A stretch of 64,000 nucleotides of DNA from Leptospira gomenensis (lineage in GTDB: Bacteria > Spirochaetota > Leptospiria > Leptospirales > Leptospiraceae): the NCBI RefSeq assembly GCF_004770155.1, contig NZ_RQFA01000048.1:62001-126000 (forward strand), written 5' to 3'. The notes below the pieces were generated by a model, which saw only the letters and a program-made list of their open reading frames with translations, was not told the origin of the DNA and made no database searches. Made by a program: the position numbers and the translations under genes. Every line of letters starts with the position of its first letter. The first letter of the stretch is position 1. Positions 1-18,397 of the stretch are shown one piece after another.

Positions 1-891
1 CGCGGAAAGACCCGCGCCTTGACCGGTTTCGAAATACATCACGTTGTCGCCTAACGTGCCCCGATTCAGGGAAAGCGCGGCTTGTCTCGCTTCGTTTAAC
101 AATTTCAAGTCGATTCCGAAACTTTCGTTGAGTTTCTGACTTCCGCCGATGGATTGAAAGACCAGATCCACCGGCGCGCCGCGATCGATCAGTTTCATCG
201 TGGTGGTCACGTGGCTCAAGACGCAACTCTGAGTGGGAATTTCGTATTTCCGAATCAGGGCATCCAAAAGATTCAAAAGAGAATGTACCGAAGGAAGATT
301 ATCCGTCGCGGGATTGATTCCGATCACCGCATCCCCGCTTCCTAAAAGAAGACCGTCCAAAATTCCCGCGGAAATCCCTTTGAGATCGTCGGTGGGATGG
401 TTGGGTTGAAGACGAGTCGCCAATCTTCCGGGAAGGCCGATCGTATTTCGAAATTTGGTGACCACGCTACATTTTTTGGAAATCGCGATCATGTCTTGGA
501 TCGAACAAAGTTTGGAAACCGCGGCGGCCATTTCCGGAGTGATCCCGGGAGCGATCTTTCGCAAAACCTCGGAATCCGTTTTCTCATTCAATAAGAATTC
601 TCTGAATTCTCCTACGCTCAGTGAAGAAATCGGCGCAAAAGCGATCGGATCGTGACCGTCTAGGATCAAACGAGTGATCTCGTCCTCCTCGTAAGGAATC
701 AATAGTTCTTCTAAAAATAAGGATAAGGGAAGCTCGGCAAGAATCATCTGAGCCGCAACTCGTTCTTCATAACTCAACGCGGCAATACCTGCTAAGATAT
801 CTCCGGAGCGAAACGGAGTTGCCTTTGCGAGAACGCCTTTCAGATCCGAAAACTGATAGTGTCGGTTTTGAATTCGAATTTGATAATCCAC
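1..891 (-). CDS. eutB: Ethanolamine ammonia-lyase large subunit (partial, C-terminus outside window)
   Basis: The reading frame on the minus strand stays open to the window edge, giving about 297 N-terminal codons of a family that is usually about 450 residues. EutB is the catalytic, cobalamin-binding subunit that converts ethanolamine to acetaldehyde and ammonia. The translation matches the family from near its start (FSDLKGVLAKATPFRSGD) through the segment ISAGILDGLLLGSGDAVIGI to GAPVDLVFQSIGGSQKLNES. I chose a GTG start because a purine-rich AAGAAG lies just upstream and the family N-terminus begins here. It lies 42 nt downstream of vapC on the same strand, so the toxin-antitoxin transcript could read into it. 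EutC, the small subunit, would be expected next, outside the window. Confidence 0.9.
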   Translation of the reverse strand, partial: MDYQIRIQNRHYQFSDLKGVLAKATPFRSGDILAGIAALSYEERVAAQMILAELPLSLFLEELLIPYEEDEITRLILDGHDPIAFAPISSLSVGEFREFLLNEKTDSEVLRKIAPGITPEMAAAVSKLCSIQDMIAISKKCSVVTKFRNTIGLPGRLATRLQPNHPTDDLKGISAGILDGLLLGSGDAVIGINPATDNLPSVHSLLNLLDALIRKYEIPTQSCVLSHVTTTMKLIDRGAPVDLVFQSIGGSQKLNESFGIDLKLLNEARQAALSLNRGTLGDNVMYFETGQGAGLSA

Positions 892-933
892 GGCCAGACG
901 TTCTTCTTTTTAAATCGAACTGCAACCAGAATT

Positions 934-1332
934 TCAATAAGCCTTCGCTCGTTCCACATCCGTATGAAGAAAATCTTCTCCTTTGAATAACAAAGGAGCT
1001 TTTTGATCCTTCGCAAGAGCGTAAGCAAAACAATCTCCAAAGTTTAAACCCGCCGGATGTCCGCTTCCTTTTCCAAAATCCTTATAGGCTTCTCGCGCCA
1101 ATCGAATTTGCTCGACCGTCACCGGCTCTAAGCTGATCTTTAATTTAGCCAGAGCATCGTCCAATAAACGGGAAAGAACCGGATCCTTAAGTCGATCCGT
1201 TCGAACCGCGGCTTCCAAATAATTCGCAACGGACATTCGAGAATTCGAGTTAGAAATGATGGCTAAGACGAATTTCTCTTGCTCTTCCTCTTGGAGGAGA
1301 ATCGCCAGCAAAGCCGAAGTATCCACTATCAA
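934..1332 (-). CDS. vapC: VapC-type PIN-domain toxin
   Basis: This is a 132-residue PIN-domain ribonuclease, the toxin half of a type II toxin-antitoxin pair; VapC proteins usually cleave tRNA or rRNA in the cytoplasm. The acidic metal-binding residues are all present: D4 in [10 protein letters not shown]40 in NYLEAAV, D100 in [12 protein letters not shown] and D120 in GEDF. The toxin is therefore probably active. The start codon overlaps the end of the upstream antitoxin gene by 4 nt, the usual arrangement for translational coupling. Length is normal for the family. The particular RNA target cannot be read from sequence. Confidence 0.92.
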   Translation of the reverse strand: MIVDTSALLAILLQEEEQEKFVLAIISNSNSRMSVANYLEAAVRTDRLKDPVLSRLLDDALAKLKISLEPVTVEQIRLAREAYKDFGKGSGHPAGLNFGDCFAYALAKDQKAPLLFKGEDFLHTDVERAKAY

Positions 1333-1586
1333 TCCGGCAACCCTTCTTCATTGTAGAGTTCGTCCCCATGATCTAAAGAAGAAATCGGTTGTCGGATCCG
1401 CTCACGAAAACGACGAGAAATCTCGTTTATCTCATCCAAGGAATAATGTACGTTCAGATTATGTTCCATACGTTCCAACCTCTCCCGCAGTGAATTTGTA
1501 ATTGCCTCAGTCAAAGTTTCGCCGGTCAAACTGGCCAACTTTCTCGCCAATGAATCGGTTTCCGGATCTTTGATGCTCAATGCCAT
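1329..1586 (-). CDS. vapB: VapB-type antitoxin / transcription factor
   Basis: This 85-residue protein begins [18 protein letters not shown] and continues with [17 protein letters not shown]. That pattern is typical of the VapB-like transcription-factor family, in which an N-terminal DNA-binding segment is followed by a toxin-neutralising tail. It should bind VapC and repress its own promoter. The gene overlaps vapC by 4 nt. Upstream of it are a good -35/-10 pair and a perfect palindrome placed over the -10, which fits autorepression. The start ATG itself sits inside a further half-site of the same palindrome. Confidence 0.9.
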   Translation of the reverse strand: MALSIKDPETDSLARKLASLTGETLTEAITNSLRERLERMEHNLNVHYSLDEINEISRRFRERIRQPISSLDHGDELYNEEGLPD

Positions 1587-1640
1587 ATATACTTCTTCTC
1601 TCTTTGTATATACTTATATACCCCATTCCCCTCTCGTCAA
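1586..1640 (-). promoter_or_regulatory. vapBC promoter with palindromic operator
   Basis: On the minus strand, TTGACG (1640-1635) is followed after 16 nt by TATAAG (1618-1613). A perfect 7-bp inverted repeat, GTATATA-AG-TATATAC, covers 1606-1621 and so overlaps the -10. A third GTATATA half-site (1592-1586) runs into the start codon. Binding of VapB or VapBC here to shut off transcription is an inference from the family's normal autoregulation. Confidence 0.7.
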
Positions 1641-1843
1641 CTTTTTTTTCGTCTTTTGCTCCCTTCTTCCAAACCCCGGACCGGAAATCGGATTCTCATT
1701 TTGTGAAACGCGAGGGCAAGAACCGTTCTTCAAGATACGTTCTCGGAAAACGAATTCGAATTCGGATGGCGGAAAATTTTCTTCGAAAAAACGAAACTGA
1801 AAAGTTGTATTTTGAATTTGAAAAAGGGATTCGTGAAGAATTC

Positions 1844-5826
<3,983 letters not shown>

Positions 5827-5851
5827 GTTTCAAACGAAAATTCTTTCCTCG

Positions 5852-5885
5852 AACAAAGGAGCCGAAAGGCTCCTTTGTTATTTTT
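5852..5885 (+). terminator. Rho-independent terminator after fusA
   Basis: A 12-bp perfect stem AACAAAGGAGCC/GGCTCCTTTGTT with a GAAA tetraloop begins about 25 nt after the fusA stop codon and is followed by ATTTTT. Confidence 0.93.
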
Positions 5886-5971
5886 GGACCGTCTCCGAAT
5901 CCGATTCTTTTTTTTATTTTCAAATCGTTCCGAACTTCCCGTTTTCCCTGTTGTTGCCGATATTCAAAGAG

Positions 5972-6643
5972 ATGGACCGCCTACTGATCCGGATCCCGAT
6001 CCTACTATTTTTTTTCCTGTTTCCGTTTCGAATCTTCGGCGCGGGTTCGCAGAATCCTTCGATTTACTCCGTCCAAAAGGGGGATACGTATTATTCCTTG
6101 GGGAAAAAATTCGGCGTGGATTATCGAAAGATCATGGAATGGAGCGGTAAAAAAAACGGAGAACCTTTGATACCCGGAGAAAATTTGAAAATTTTTAAAA
6201 AGACAAAGGAGAATCCGGCCAAACTCTCGAATACGAACTTCTCGAAACGAACCCAAATTTCGGAGGGAAACTCGGATCCGAATCGACCGCGTCTTCGATT
6301 TCCCTTAAAAACCAGAGCCCCTCTCGAAACGCCCTACAACCGACTCAGTTTCGCTCCCCACAAAGGAATTCTTTTTAAAGCGACAAGACACAACCAAGTC
6401 AGGCCGGCCTCCGCGGGAAAGGTCGCGGTGATCGATCAAATGGACGGATATAAAAAATATGTCATCGTGGAACATAAGGACGGTTATTCGAGCGTCTACG
6501 CCAACCTCAAAAGTGTATCGGTGACGGAAGGGGAAACCGTCGATTCGGAGAAAATCATCGGCGTATTGGAATCCGGAAAAGGATTGTATTTCCAACTCAA
6601 CCGGGGTTCGACGGCGGTAGAACCCGAACTAAATATCCGGTAA
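5972..6643 (+). CDS. Exported LysM / M23-like peptidoglycan-associated protein
   Basis: This protein of about 223 residues has a hydrophobic export signal ([16 protein letters not shown]) followed by one LysM module ([20 protein letters not shown] to PGENLKIF), which binds peptidoglycan. The C-terminal part resembles a LytM/M23 domain ([35 protein letters not shown]). The first metal ligands (HxxxD) and the second HxH are not evident, so it is probably a non-catalytic LytM factor like EnvC or NlpD that regulates amidases. I favour the ATG at 5972; an in-frame TTG at 5951 is possible. The gene begins a plus-strand run ending at the tRNA. Confidence 0.75.
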   Translation: MDRLLIRIPILLFFFLFPFRIFGAGSQNPSIYSVQKGDTYYSLGKKFGVDYRKIMEWSGKKNGEPLIPGENLKIFKKTKENPAKLSNTNFSKRTQISEGNSDPNRPRLRFPLKTRAPLETPYNRLSFAPHKGILFKATRHNQVRPASAGKVAVIDQMDGYKKYVIVEHKDGYSSVYANLKSVSVTEGETVDSEKIIGVLESGKGLYFQLNRGSTAVEPELNIR

Positions 6644-6663
6644 AATCAAAACATAAGAATATT

Positions 6664-7914
6664 ATGGAATACGAAATCGTAAACGCCTGTATCGTCGCGG
6701 AAAACCGCACGATTCCCAACGGAAGTATCGTCGTAAAAGACGGAATCATATCCTCGGTAAACGCGGGCGGACCTCCTCCGGGAAAAAGGATCCGTCTGAA
6801 TCTCAACGGGCTTTACGTATATCCCGGCCTCATCAACGGACACGATCACCTTTTGAGTTCCTATCTGCCTAGGGTGGCTCCGAACAAACCGTATCTAAAT
6901 TGGCTTCCTTGGGACAACGACCTAAAATCATCGATCGTCTTTTCCGAACGGCAACAACTCGACCCCGAACAACTGTATCTTCTCGGCGCCTACAAGAACA
7001 TCGTATCCGGCGCCACTTCCGTACAGGACCATATACCTCACTTCGTGCAGGATCCTTTCGTCGCGTCGTCTCCCGTACGAATCCTAAACCGTTACTCTCT
7101 TTCCCACAGCATCTGCACGTATTCCTTAAATTGGGGAGAAGGCCCGAAGGAAGAATATGCCAAAGCACTTCAGGAAAACATTCCGTACATCACGCGTATC
7201 GCGGAAGGATTCGATTCCGAATCCAGGAATTCTCTCAAAATTCTCGATCAAATGGGGTGTTTGGGCGAACATACCGTTCTCGTACACGGAGTCGTTTTGT
7301 CCGAATCCGACATCGAATTGATCGCCCGGAAACGCGCGCATTTGGTCTGGTGTCCGGAAGCGAATTTGTATTTGTACGAACGAACGGTGGACATTCGGGA
7401 CGTTTTAAAAAAAGGAATCAACGTCAGCCTCGGAACGGATTCGAACATCTGCGGATCTCTCAATCTTTTGGAGGAAATTCGAGCCGCGAGAAATTTTTAC
7501 CAAAGTGAATACGGAGAGGATCTTTCTCCGAGAACCCTTTTCGAAATGGTTACGTCCAATCCCGCAAAGGCCTTTCGAGTGAATGAGGAATTGGGTTCCA
7601 TCGCGGAAGGAAAAAAGGCCGATTTGGTCGTGATCAGCCGCAATTCCGAAGAGCCGTTCCTCAACCTTTGCGAATCGGATTGGAATAGCATCCGTTTGGT
7701 TGTAAAGGACGGCGTTCCCGTATACGGAGACGCTGGCTTACAATCCTTTTTCGAAGAGTCCGGAGCTCCCGTGGAAGAAATTAAAATCGACGGAATCGAC
7801 AAATATCTGATCGGAACTCCCGCCGCACTTTTGGAATCGCTCGTCTTATCGCTTGGCTATAAAAAGGATTTGGCATTTTTCCCCGCGCAGAAAGAATTTG
7901 ATAACTTTGAGTAG
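6664..7914 (+). CDS. Metal-dependent amidohydrolase family protein
   Basis: This 416-residue cytosolic enzyme belongs to the amidohydrolase superfamily, with the cytosine deaminase/chlorohydrolase-like layout. The N-terminal composite beta domain ([23 protein letters not shown]) leads to the metal site [11 protein letters not shown], where the usual HxH is H60-D-H62. A later histidine is in [12 protein letters not shown], and the metal-binding aspartate is in LGTDSN. The C-terminal [27 protein letters not shown] is the family signature. The substrate cannot be inferred. The start is only weakly supported by an upstream AAGAAT. It sits between the LysM gene and two cyclic-nucleotide-domain genes, with 8 nt to the next start. 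Confidence 0.85.
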   Translation: MEYEIVNACIVAENRTIPNGSIVVKDGIISSVNAGGPPPGKRIRLNLNGLYVYPGLINGHDHLLSSYLPRVAPNKPYLNWLPWDNDLKSSIVFSERQQLDPEQLYLLGAYKNIVSGATSVQDHIPHFVQDPFVASSPVRILNRYSLSHSICTYSLNWGEGPKEEYAKALQENIPYITRIAEGFDSESRNSLKILDQMGCLGEHTVLVHGVVLSESDIELIARKRAHLVWCPEANLYLYERTVDIRDVLKKGINVSLGTDSNICGSLNLLEEIRAARNFYQSEYGEDLSPRTLFEMVTSNPAKAFRVNEELGSIAEGKKADLVVISRNSEEPFLNLCESDWNSIRLVVKDGVPVYGDAGLQSFFEESGAPVEEIKIDGIDKYLIGTPAALLESLVLSLGYKKDLAFFPAQKEFDNFE

Positions 7915-7922
7915 GTATTCCA

Positions 7923-8975
7923 TTGGCCGGTCCGATCATCAGAAATTATAAAGGCGGATCCATCATTTATTTCGAAAAGGACAAAGCCGAGGATATCTAC
8001 GTCCTCAGAAACGGCAGGGTCATTCTTACGTTTCCGGCCGTCGATACGGGACAAGAAGTCAAAGAAGACGTTCGGATCGGAGAATTTTTCGGAGTAAAAT
8101 CCGCGTTAGGAAAGTATCCTCGGGAAGAGACCGCTCAAGTGATCGGAAGCGCTACGGTTCTTGTCTTTAAACCCAACGAATTCGAACAATTCGTCGCGGA
8201 AAAAACACATCTCATTCTCAAGATGATGAAGGTGTTTTCCAGCCAACTCCGCCAGGTTCATAAGAAGTTAAAGGAAATCCTAGGACAATCGGACACGAGA
8301 AATCCGGCCTTCGAACTCATGAACGTCGCGGAAGTTTTTTATAAAAACAACAACCTTCCGCACGCAGTCTATGCGTTCGAAAAATATCTCCAACACTATC
8401 CCGGAAGCACGTACACGGGCCGAGCCACGGAACTTCTCGAATTGGCGAGAAGGGGAAGTCCGTATCCTCTCAACATGCCCCCTCTCGTCTACGAAGGCGG
8501 CAACAGAGTATCGCAGGAGACCCTGCAAAATATCATGAAACCTGCGGTGGAAAAATCCGCGATCACTCAAGGCGTGGATAACTCGATCACTTCGCTTTAC
8601 AATCGTGCGCACACATTGGTCAACGTCGGAAAACACAACGAGGCAATGGTCATCTACAAGGATCTTCTCAATCGCACCGACTTTAAATTCGACTCCGAAA
8701 AAAAGTTGGTGGAAAACGCTCTGTTTCAGCTCGGAGGTTGTTTTCTAAAACAGAACGAATTGGACAATGCGAACTCCTCGTTTTCGACCTACATCAAAAA
8801 ATATCCTTCGGGAGAATCGATCAAAGAATCCCTCTTTCATCTCGCGGAAATCGCGGAATTGCAGGGCGATCGTCAAAGGGCGAGAATGTTGTACGGAAAA
8901 GTCGCTTTGTTACCTCCCGAAAAGGACAGCATTTCCCAAAAATCCAGGCTAAAAGCGAAGGAGATGAGCACCTAA
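7923..8975 (+). CDS. Cyclic-nucleotide-binding-domain protein with TPR-like repeats
   Basis: This is a 350-residue protein starting at a TTG with GAGTAGG upstream. Residues 1 to about 110 form a cNMP-binding-type beta barrel ([50 protein letters not shown]). The rest contains TPR or tol-pal-like helical repeats ([59 protein letters not shown]). There is no DNA-binding domain, so it is likely a sensor or scaffold rather than a transcription factor. The canonical phosphate-binding cassette RxS is not obvious, so nucleotide binding is uncertain. It ends one nucleotide before a Crp-like regulator gene, which suggests they act together. Confidence 0.8.
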   Translation: MAGPIIRNYKGGSIIYFEKDKAEDIYVLRNGRVILTFPAVDTGQEVKEDVRIGEFFGVKSALGKYPREETAQVIGSATVLVFKPNEFEQFVAEKTHLILKMMKVFSSQLRQVHKKLKEILGQSDTRNPAFELMNVAEVFYKNNNLPHAVYAFEKYLQHYPGSTYTGRATELLELARRGSPYPLNMPPLVYEGGNRVSQETLQNIMKPAVEKSAITQGVDNSITSLYNRAHTLVNVGKHNEAMVIYKDLLNRTDFKFDSEKKLVENALFQLGGCFLKQNELDNANSSFSTYIKKYPSGESIKESLFHLAEIAELQGDRQRARMLYGKVALLPPEKDSISQKSRLKAKEMST

Positions 8976-8976
8976 T

Positions 8977-9642
8977 ATGGATATGATGCTCGAATCCATG
9001 TTCTCCAAATTCGGTCAGACATACGAACCGAATCAGATCGTCTTCTGCGAAAACGAACCCGGAAATAATTTTTATCTGATTCAATCGGGAAAGGTAAAGA
9101 TCGTAAAGACGGTTCCGAATCCGACAAAAAAAGAGGACTATCTCATCAAAACCCTCGATATCCTCGAACAGGGGGATATCTTCGGCGAAATGGCGATCTT
9201 AGAAGAACAACCGCGATCCGCCACGGCCATCGCAATCTCCGAAGTGAAGGTTCTCAACTTCAACCGCGCCAACTTCGAATTATTGATGACCAAAAATCCT
9301 ATGCTCGCTTTGAAAATTCTCACGATCTTTTCCGTAAGAATCAACGATGCAAAACGAAGATTGTTGATCCTATTGATGGACGATATTCAGGGCAAGGTTG
9401 CGGACGTGTTCCTGATGCTCTATGAAAAGATGCACGCTCATTCCGACTTTAAGGAAATAGTTCTCAACGTATCGCAACACGACGTCGCGGAATGGTGCGC
9501 TCAACCGGTCGGCGAGGTGCAAAAGGTTCTCAATACCCTTTCCAAAAGCGGAAAAATCGAACTCTACGAAGATAAAATTGTTATACACAATATCGCCGAC
9601 TTCCAGAGAATAGTCTCACAAAAAAGGAAACCGAATTCTTAA
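8977..9642 (+). CDS. Crp/Fnr-family transcriptional regulator
   Basis: This 221-residue regulator has an N-terminal cNMP-type barrel ([40 protein letters not shown]) and a C-terminal winged helix-turn-helix ([32 protein letters not shown]). The segment [15 protein letters not shown] closely matches the phosphate-binding cassette of cAMP-binding proteins, including the RSAT that contacts the phosphate. It may therefore truly bind a cyclic nucleotide. Its start is immediately after the stop of the preceding cNMP/TPR gene, so the two are co-transcribed. No nucleotide cyclase is next to them. tRNA-Arg follows directly. Confidence 0.9.
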   Translation: MDMMLESMFSKFGQTYEPNQIVFCENEPGNNFYLIQSGKVKIVKTVPNPTKKEDYLIKTLDILEQGDIFGEMAILEEQPRSATAIAISEVKVLNFNRANFELLMTKNPMLALKILTIFSVRINDAKRRLLILLMDDIQGKVADVFLMLYEKMHAHSDFKEIVLNVSQHDVAEWCAQPVGEVQKVLNTLSKSGKIELYEDKIVIHNIADFQRIVSQKRKPNS

Positions 9643-9644
9643 AA

Positions 9645-9722
<78 letters not shown>

Positions 9723-9734
9723 CTCCGAACTTCA

Positions 9735-10595
9735 ATGCAGCATCCAGATTCCATTCTTACACTGTTAAAAAAATCGGAGGAATTTCTCAAAAAGAAGGAA
9801 ATACCGAGCGCGCGTCTGGACGCGGAACTTCTCTTAGCGGATCTACTCGGATTACAAAGAGTCAAACTCTACGTCAATTTCGAGAGGTTGCTCACCGAAA
9901 CCGAAAAGAACGCGTATCGCGAACGGATCGTGGAACGCTCTAAAAATAAACCGACCGCTTACATTACCGGACAAAAATCGTTTTACAATTCCGTGTTTTT
10001 CGTAAATGAGAAAGTTCTAATACCGAGACCGGAAACCGAAGAACTCGTGGAAAAAGTTTTGAACGATTTAAAGGAAAATTCCGAAACGATCGAGGTTTTA
10101 GATCTTTGTTCCGGAAGCGGGTGCATCGGAATCAGCCTCAAACTCGCCAAAAAAAATTGGAACGTTTTGTTAAGCGACATCTCGGAGGATGCACTTTCCG
10201 TGGCGCGGGAAAACGCCTCTAAAATTTTGGGGAAGGAACTCGCGGTCGAATTTCTGCAAAGCGATCTCCTTACTTCGTTTCCTCCTCAATCGAAATTTGA
10301 TCTGATCGTGACTAATCCGCCGTATATCCCCGTATCGGATAAACCGGAGATGATGAAGGACGTGGTCGATTACGAACCGCATCTGGCTCTTTTTCGGGAA
10401 AATCCGGAAACCTTTTCGATCGAGTTGATCTCTCAGTGTTACGAACGTCTCATCGACGGAGGAAGATTGTATATGGAAACCCTTCCTTCCATCTCGGAAT
10501 CCTTGGTTTCTAAGTCTTTAAAGGAAGGCTGGAAAGAGGGAACGGTGGGAAAGGATCTTTCCGGAAAGGAACGTTTCGTCGTTTTGACTAAGTAA
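9735..10595 (+). CDS. prmC: Peptide chain release factor N5-glutamine methyltransferase
   Basis: PrmC (HemK) methylates the glutamine of the GGQ motif in release factors RF1 and RF2 using S-adenosylmethionine. The 286-residue product shows the N-terminal helical domain ([16 protein letters not shown]), the [20 protein letters not shown] linker, the SAM-binding motif [16 protein letters not shown] and the catalytic NPPY in [11 protein letters not shown]. Length is normal. The gene begins 13 nt after the tRNA-Arg with no clear ribosome binding site, suggesting it is expressed from the same primary transcript and freed by tRNA processing. That coupling is an inference. Confidence 0.95.
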   Translation: MQHPDSILTLLKKSEEFLKKKEIPSARLDAELLLADLLGLQRVKLYVNFERLLTETEKNAYRERIVERSKNKPTAYITGQKSFYNSVFFVNEKVLIPRPETEELVEKVLNDLKENSETIEVLDLCSGSGCIGISLKLAKKNWNVLLSDISEDALSVARENASKILGKELAVEFLQSDLLTSFPPQSKFDLIVTNPPYIPVSDKPEMMKDVVDYEPHLALFRENPETFSIELISQCYERLIDGGRLYMETLPSISESLVSKSLKEGWKEGTVGKDLSGKERFVVLTK

Positions 10596-10838
10596 AATCG
10601 AAACGATCGAAATCAAAAACTCGTTTAATACGAAATCGGCAAAACATATATGCCAACTTAGATCGGAAACCGTCGGAAAACGGAACTCCAACGACGACCG
10701 AAGTGAGTCAAAAAACTCAAAGTTAAAGGTGCGGACGCCTCGAGCCGAACGCCGATAAAAACTCCGAAATCTTTAAAACCGTCGAAGCCGAAGTTCTACC
10801 GGGCGAATTGCGAAATTTAAGAAACTACAAAAAATAAA
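10596..10838. other. Non-coding stretch after prmC
   Basis: About 240 nt lie between the prmC stop and the shared terminator. I found no open frame with a ribosome binding site and no recognised RNA. Runs of short AAACTC/GAAACG-rich sequence are present, but I cannot assign them a function. Confidence 0.35.
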
Positions 10839-10868
10839 GCCGGGCGCAAACGGCCCGGCCTCATTTTT
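10839..10868. terminator. Bidirectional terminator between prmC and glnK
   Basis: A perfect 7-bp GC-rich stem GCCGGGC/GCCCGGC with a 7-nt loop. On the minus strand it is followed by TTTATTTTTT, a strong terminator for glnK. On the plus strand it is followed by CTCATTTTT, so it can also end the prmC transcript. Confidence 0.92.
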
Positions 10869-10891
10869 CCCAACCACAAAAAGGAGAACCT

Positions 10892-11236
<345 letters not shown>

Positions 11237-11272
11237 ATAATCTCCTTATTAAAATTCTTCAGCTAACGTAAA

Positions 11273-12583
<1,311 letters not shown>

Positions 12584-12606
12584 CCCAAATCAATTTGATT
12601 ACCTTA

Positions 12607-12623
12607 TTGCAAAATTGGTACCA
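12607..12623 (-). promoter_or_regulatory. Sigma-54 (RpoN) promoter of amtB-glnK
   Basis: On the minus strand the sequence TGGTAC-CAATT-TTGCAA matches the -24/-12 consensus TGGCAC-N5-TTGCW, with the required GG-N10-GC spacing. The -12 element ends 24 nt before the first amtB start codon, giving a short leader. Nitrogen-controlled sigma-54 transcription of amtB-glnK is well known in other bacteria. Confidence 0.85.
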
Positions 12624-12886
12624 GACCTAAAAATATTTACGAATTCTAAACTTGAAAGAAAGAACCCAAGGATCCCCCCGCAAAGGATAAGAAAATCGCC
12701 TTTAAATCCGGGATTTTTCCGTTTCAAACAAAAATTTTACGAAAAAGTGGAAACAAGAAGAATGTTACGAAGCCAAACTCCGAAAACGAAACAGAAAAAA
12801 GTACTCCAACTTGCCCAGAAAATAAGCAGATTCGAGCATTTTGCTTTTTCTCTACATTAGTTGCCCTGAAAATCCAAAAACTGCTG
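12624..12886. other. Intergenic region upstream of amtB
   Basis: About 260 nt separate the sigma-54 promoter from the next minus-strand stop codon. An enhancer-binding activator site would be expected here, but I could not recognise a palindrome with confidence. No gene or clear terminator is visible. Confidence 0.35.
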
Positions 12887-13825
12887 CTATTCTAAAGAGA
12901 AGCGAAGTCCGAGTTTCCACTGTCCTTCGACGGAAGCGGACGGGGAACCGAAAGCGGTGCCGGATTCGAGCCGTGCCATTGGATTGTAATCAAAGATCAA
13001 GGAGGAAGAGGCGGTTTTCGCAAACCTCGGATGAAACCAATACGCGTCCAAGAGATTGAGCAGATAAATCGTCAAAGCGGCCCCGATGGACAACTGAAGA
13101 TTTTGATAATTCTGATTCACCTTTTCCCTTTGTTCTTCGAAAGGTTTACTGTAAAGATACAAGGCGATCGGGTCCGAAAACGAGGGAATCGGAAGATACG
13201 TTTCATACGGATTATTTTTATGATTGAGGTCGCGCACCGAATTGATATAAATCTGATTCTCCCGATATACGAGATACAAGGAACTTACGAACAACGCGGA
13301 ATAAACTACTGCGGGAATTTTCCGTTCGTCGGTCCATTGTCCCCAGCCGGGAAGCACCGCGGATCTCCAGGTCACACTCCAAGGACCCAAACCTCTTTGT
13401 TGAATGCGGGCCAAACGTTCCTTTTCATTCAGAGCTGCTTCCGCCTTTTTCGTTTCGGCGTCGATGAGGTCCTGTTTTTGTTTTTCCGCTTTGGCTTTTT
13501 GAGCGGCTTCTTCTTCGTTTTTTTTCTGCTCTGCCTGCTCTTTTCTTTTTAACTCTTGTTCGGCGAGTTTGGTCTCTTCTTCTTTTTTAATCCGAAGCGC
13601 CTCTTCGTTGGAAACGTCCTTATAAACGATTTTAAGAATTCTGAGCTTGCTGATTTCCTGAACTTTTCCGTCTTGCCCGCGTACGGTTACGGTATGCGCG
13701 TTTTGTGAAGAAACCCTCCCCTTAAAAACGGTGCCGTCCTTAAAAATGATCGACTCGGAAAAAAGAAGAGAAGGAAACAAGAACAGAAATGGAATAAAAA
13801 CGCGGAAATAATTTTTTGAAAACAT
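12887..13825 (-). CDS. Exported protein with coiled coil and DUF5683-like membrane domain
   Basis: This 312-residue protein has a signal peptide (FIPFLFLFPSLLFS). A small beta domain follows (SIIFKDGTVFKGRVSS), as in proteins that open with an LSm-like or FKDG module. Residues about 75-145 form a strongly charged Lys/Glu/Ala coiled coil (KKEEETKLAEQELKRKE). The C-terminal part contains SAVLPGWGQWTDERKIPAVV and hydrophobic segments that resemble DUF5683 membrane proteins. The function is unknown. It lies 58 nt after the carboxylase gene on the same strand and may be read from that operon. Confidence 0.7.
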   Translation of the reverse strand: MFSKNYFRVFIPFLFLFPSLLFSESIIFKDGTVFKGRVSSQNAHTVTVRGQDGKVQEISKLRILKIVYKDVSNEEALRIKKEEETKLAEQELKRKEQAEQKKNEEEAAQKAKAEKQKQDLIDAETKKAEAALNEKERLARIQQRGLGPWSVTWRSAVLPGWGQWTDERKIPAVVYSALFVSSLYLVYRENQIYINSVRDLNHKNNPYETYLPIPSFSDPIALYLYSKPFEEQREKVNQNYQNLQLSIGAALTIYLLNLLDAYWFHPRFAKTASSSLIFDYNPMARLESGTAFGSPSASVEGQWKLGLRFSLE

Positions 13826-13883
13826 GCATCTCTCGTGTAACCAAACAGATAACTATCAATATATAATTTGAAAGCAATTTTTT

Positions 13884-15494
<1,611 letters not shown>

Positions 15495-15512
15495 AGAGAA
15501 CCCTCCGGATTT

Positions 15513-16559
<1,047 letters not shown>

Positions 16560-16563
16560 AGGA

Positions 16564-18396
<1,833 letters not shown>

Positions 18397-18397
18397 A

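Noticed and set aside
1741..1765. Palindromic CGAATTCGAATTCG near the end of the TrkH-like gene
   Set aside because: It is simple overlapping EcoRI-like sequence of the common GAATTCG composition in this genome, with no link to a start or stop.
8280..8636. Minus-strand ORF inside the cNMP/TPR gene
   Set aside because: The plus-strand frame has recognisable domains and tight coupling to its neighbours; the minus frame is a shadow.
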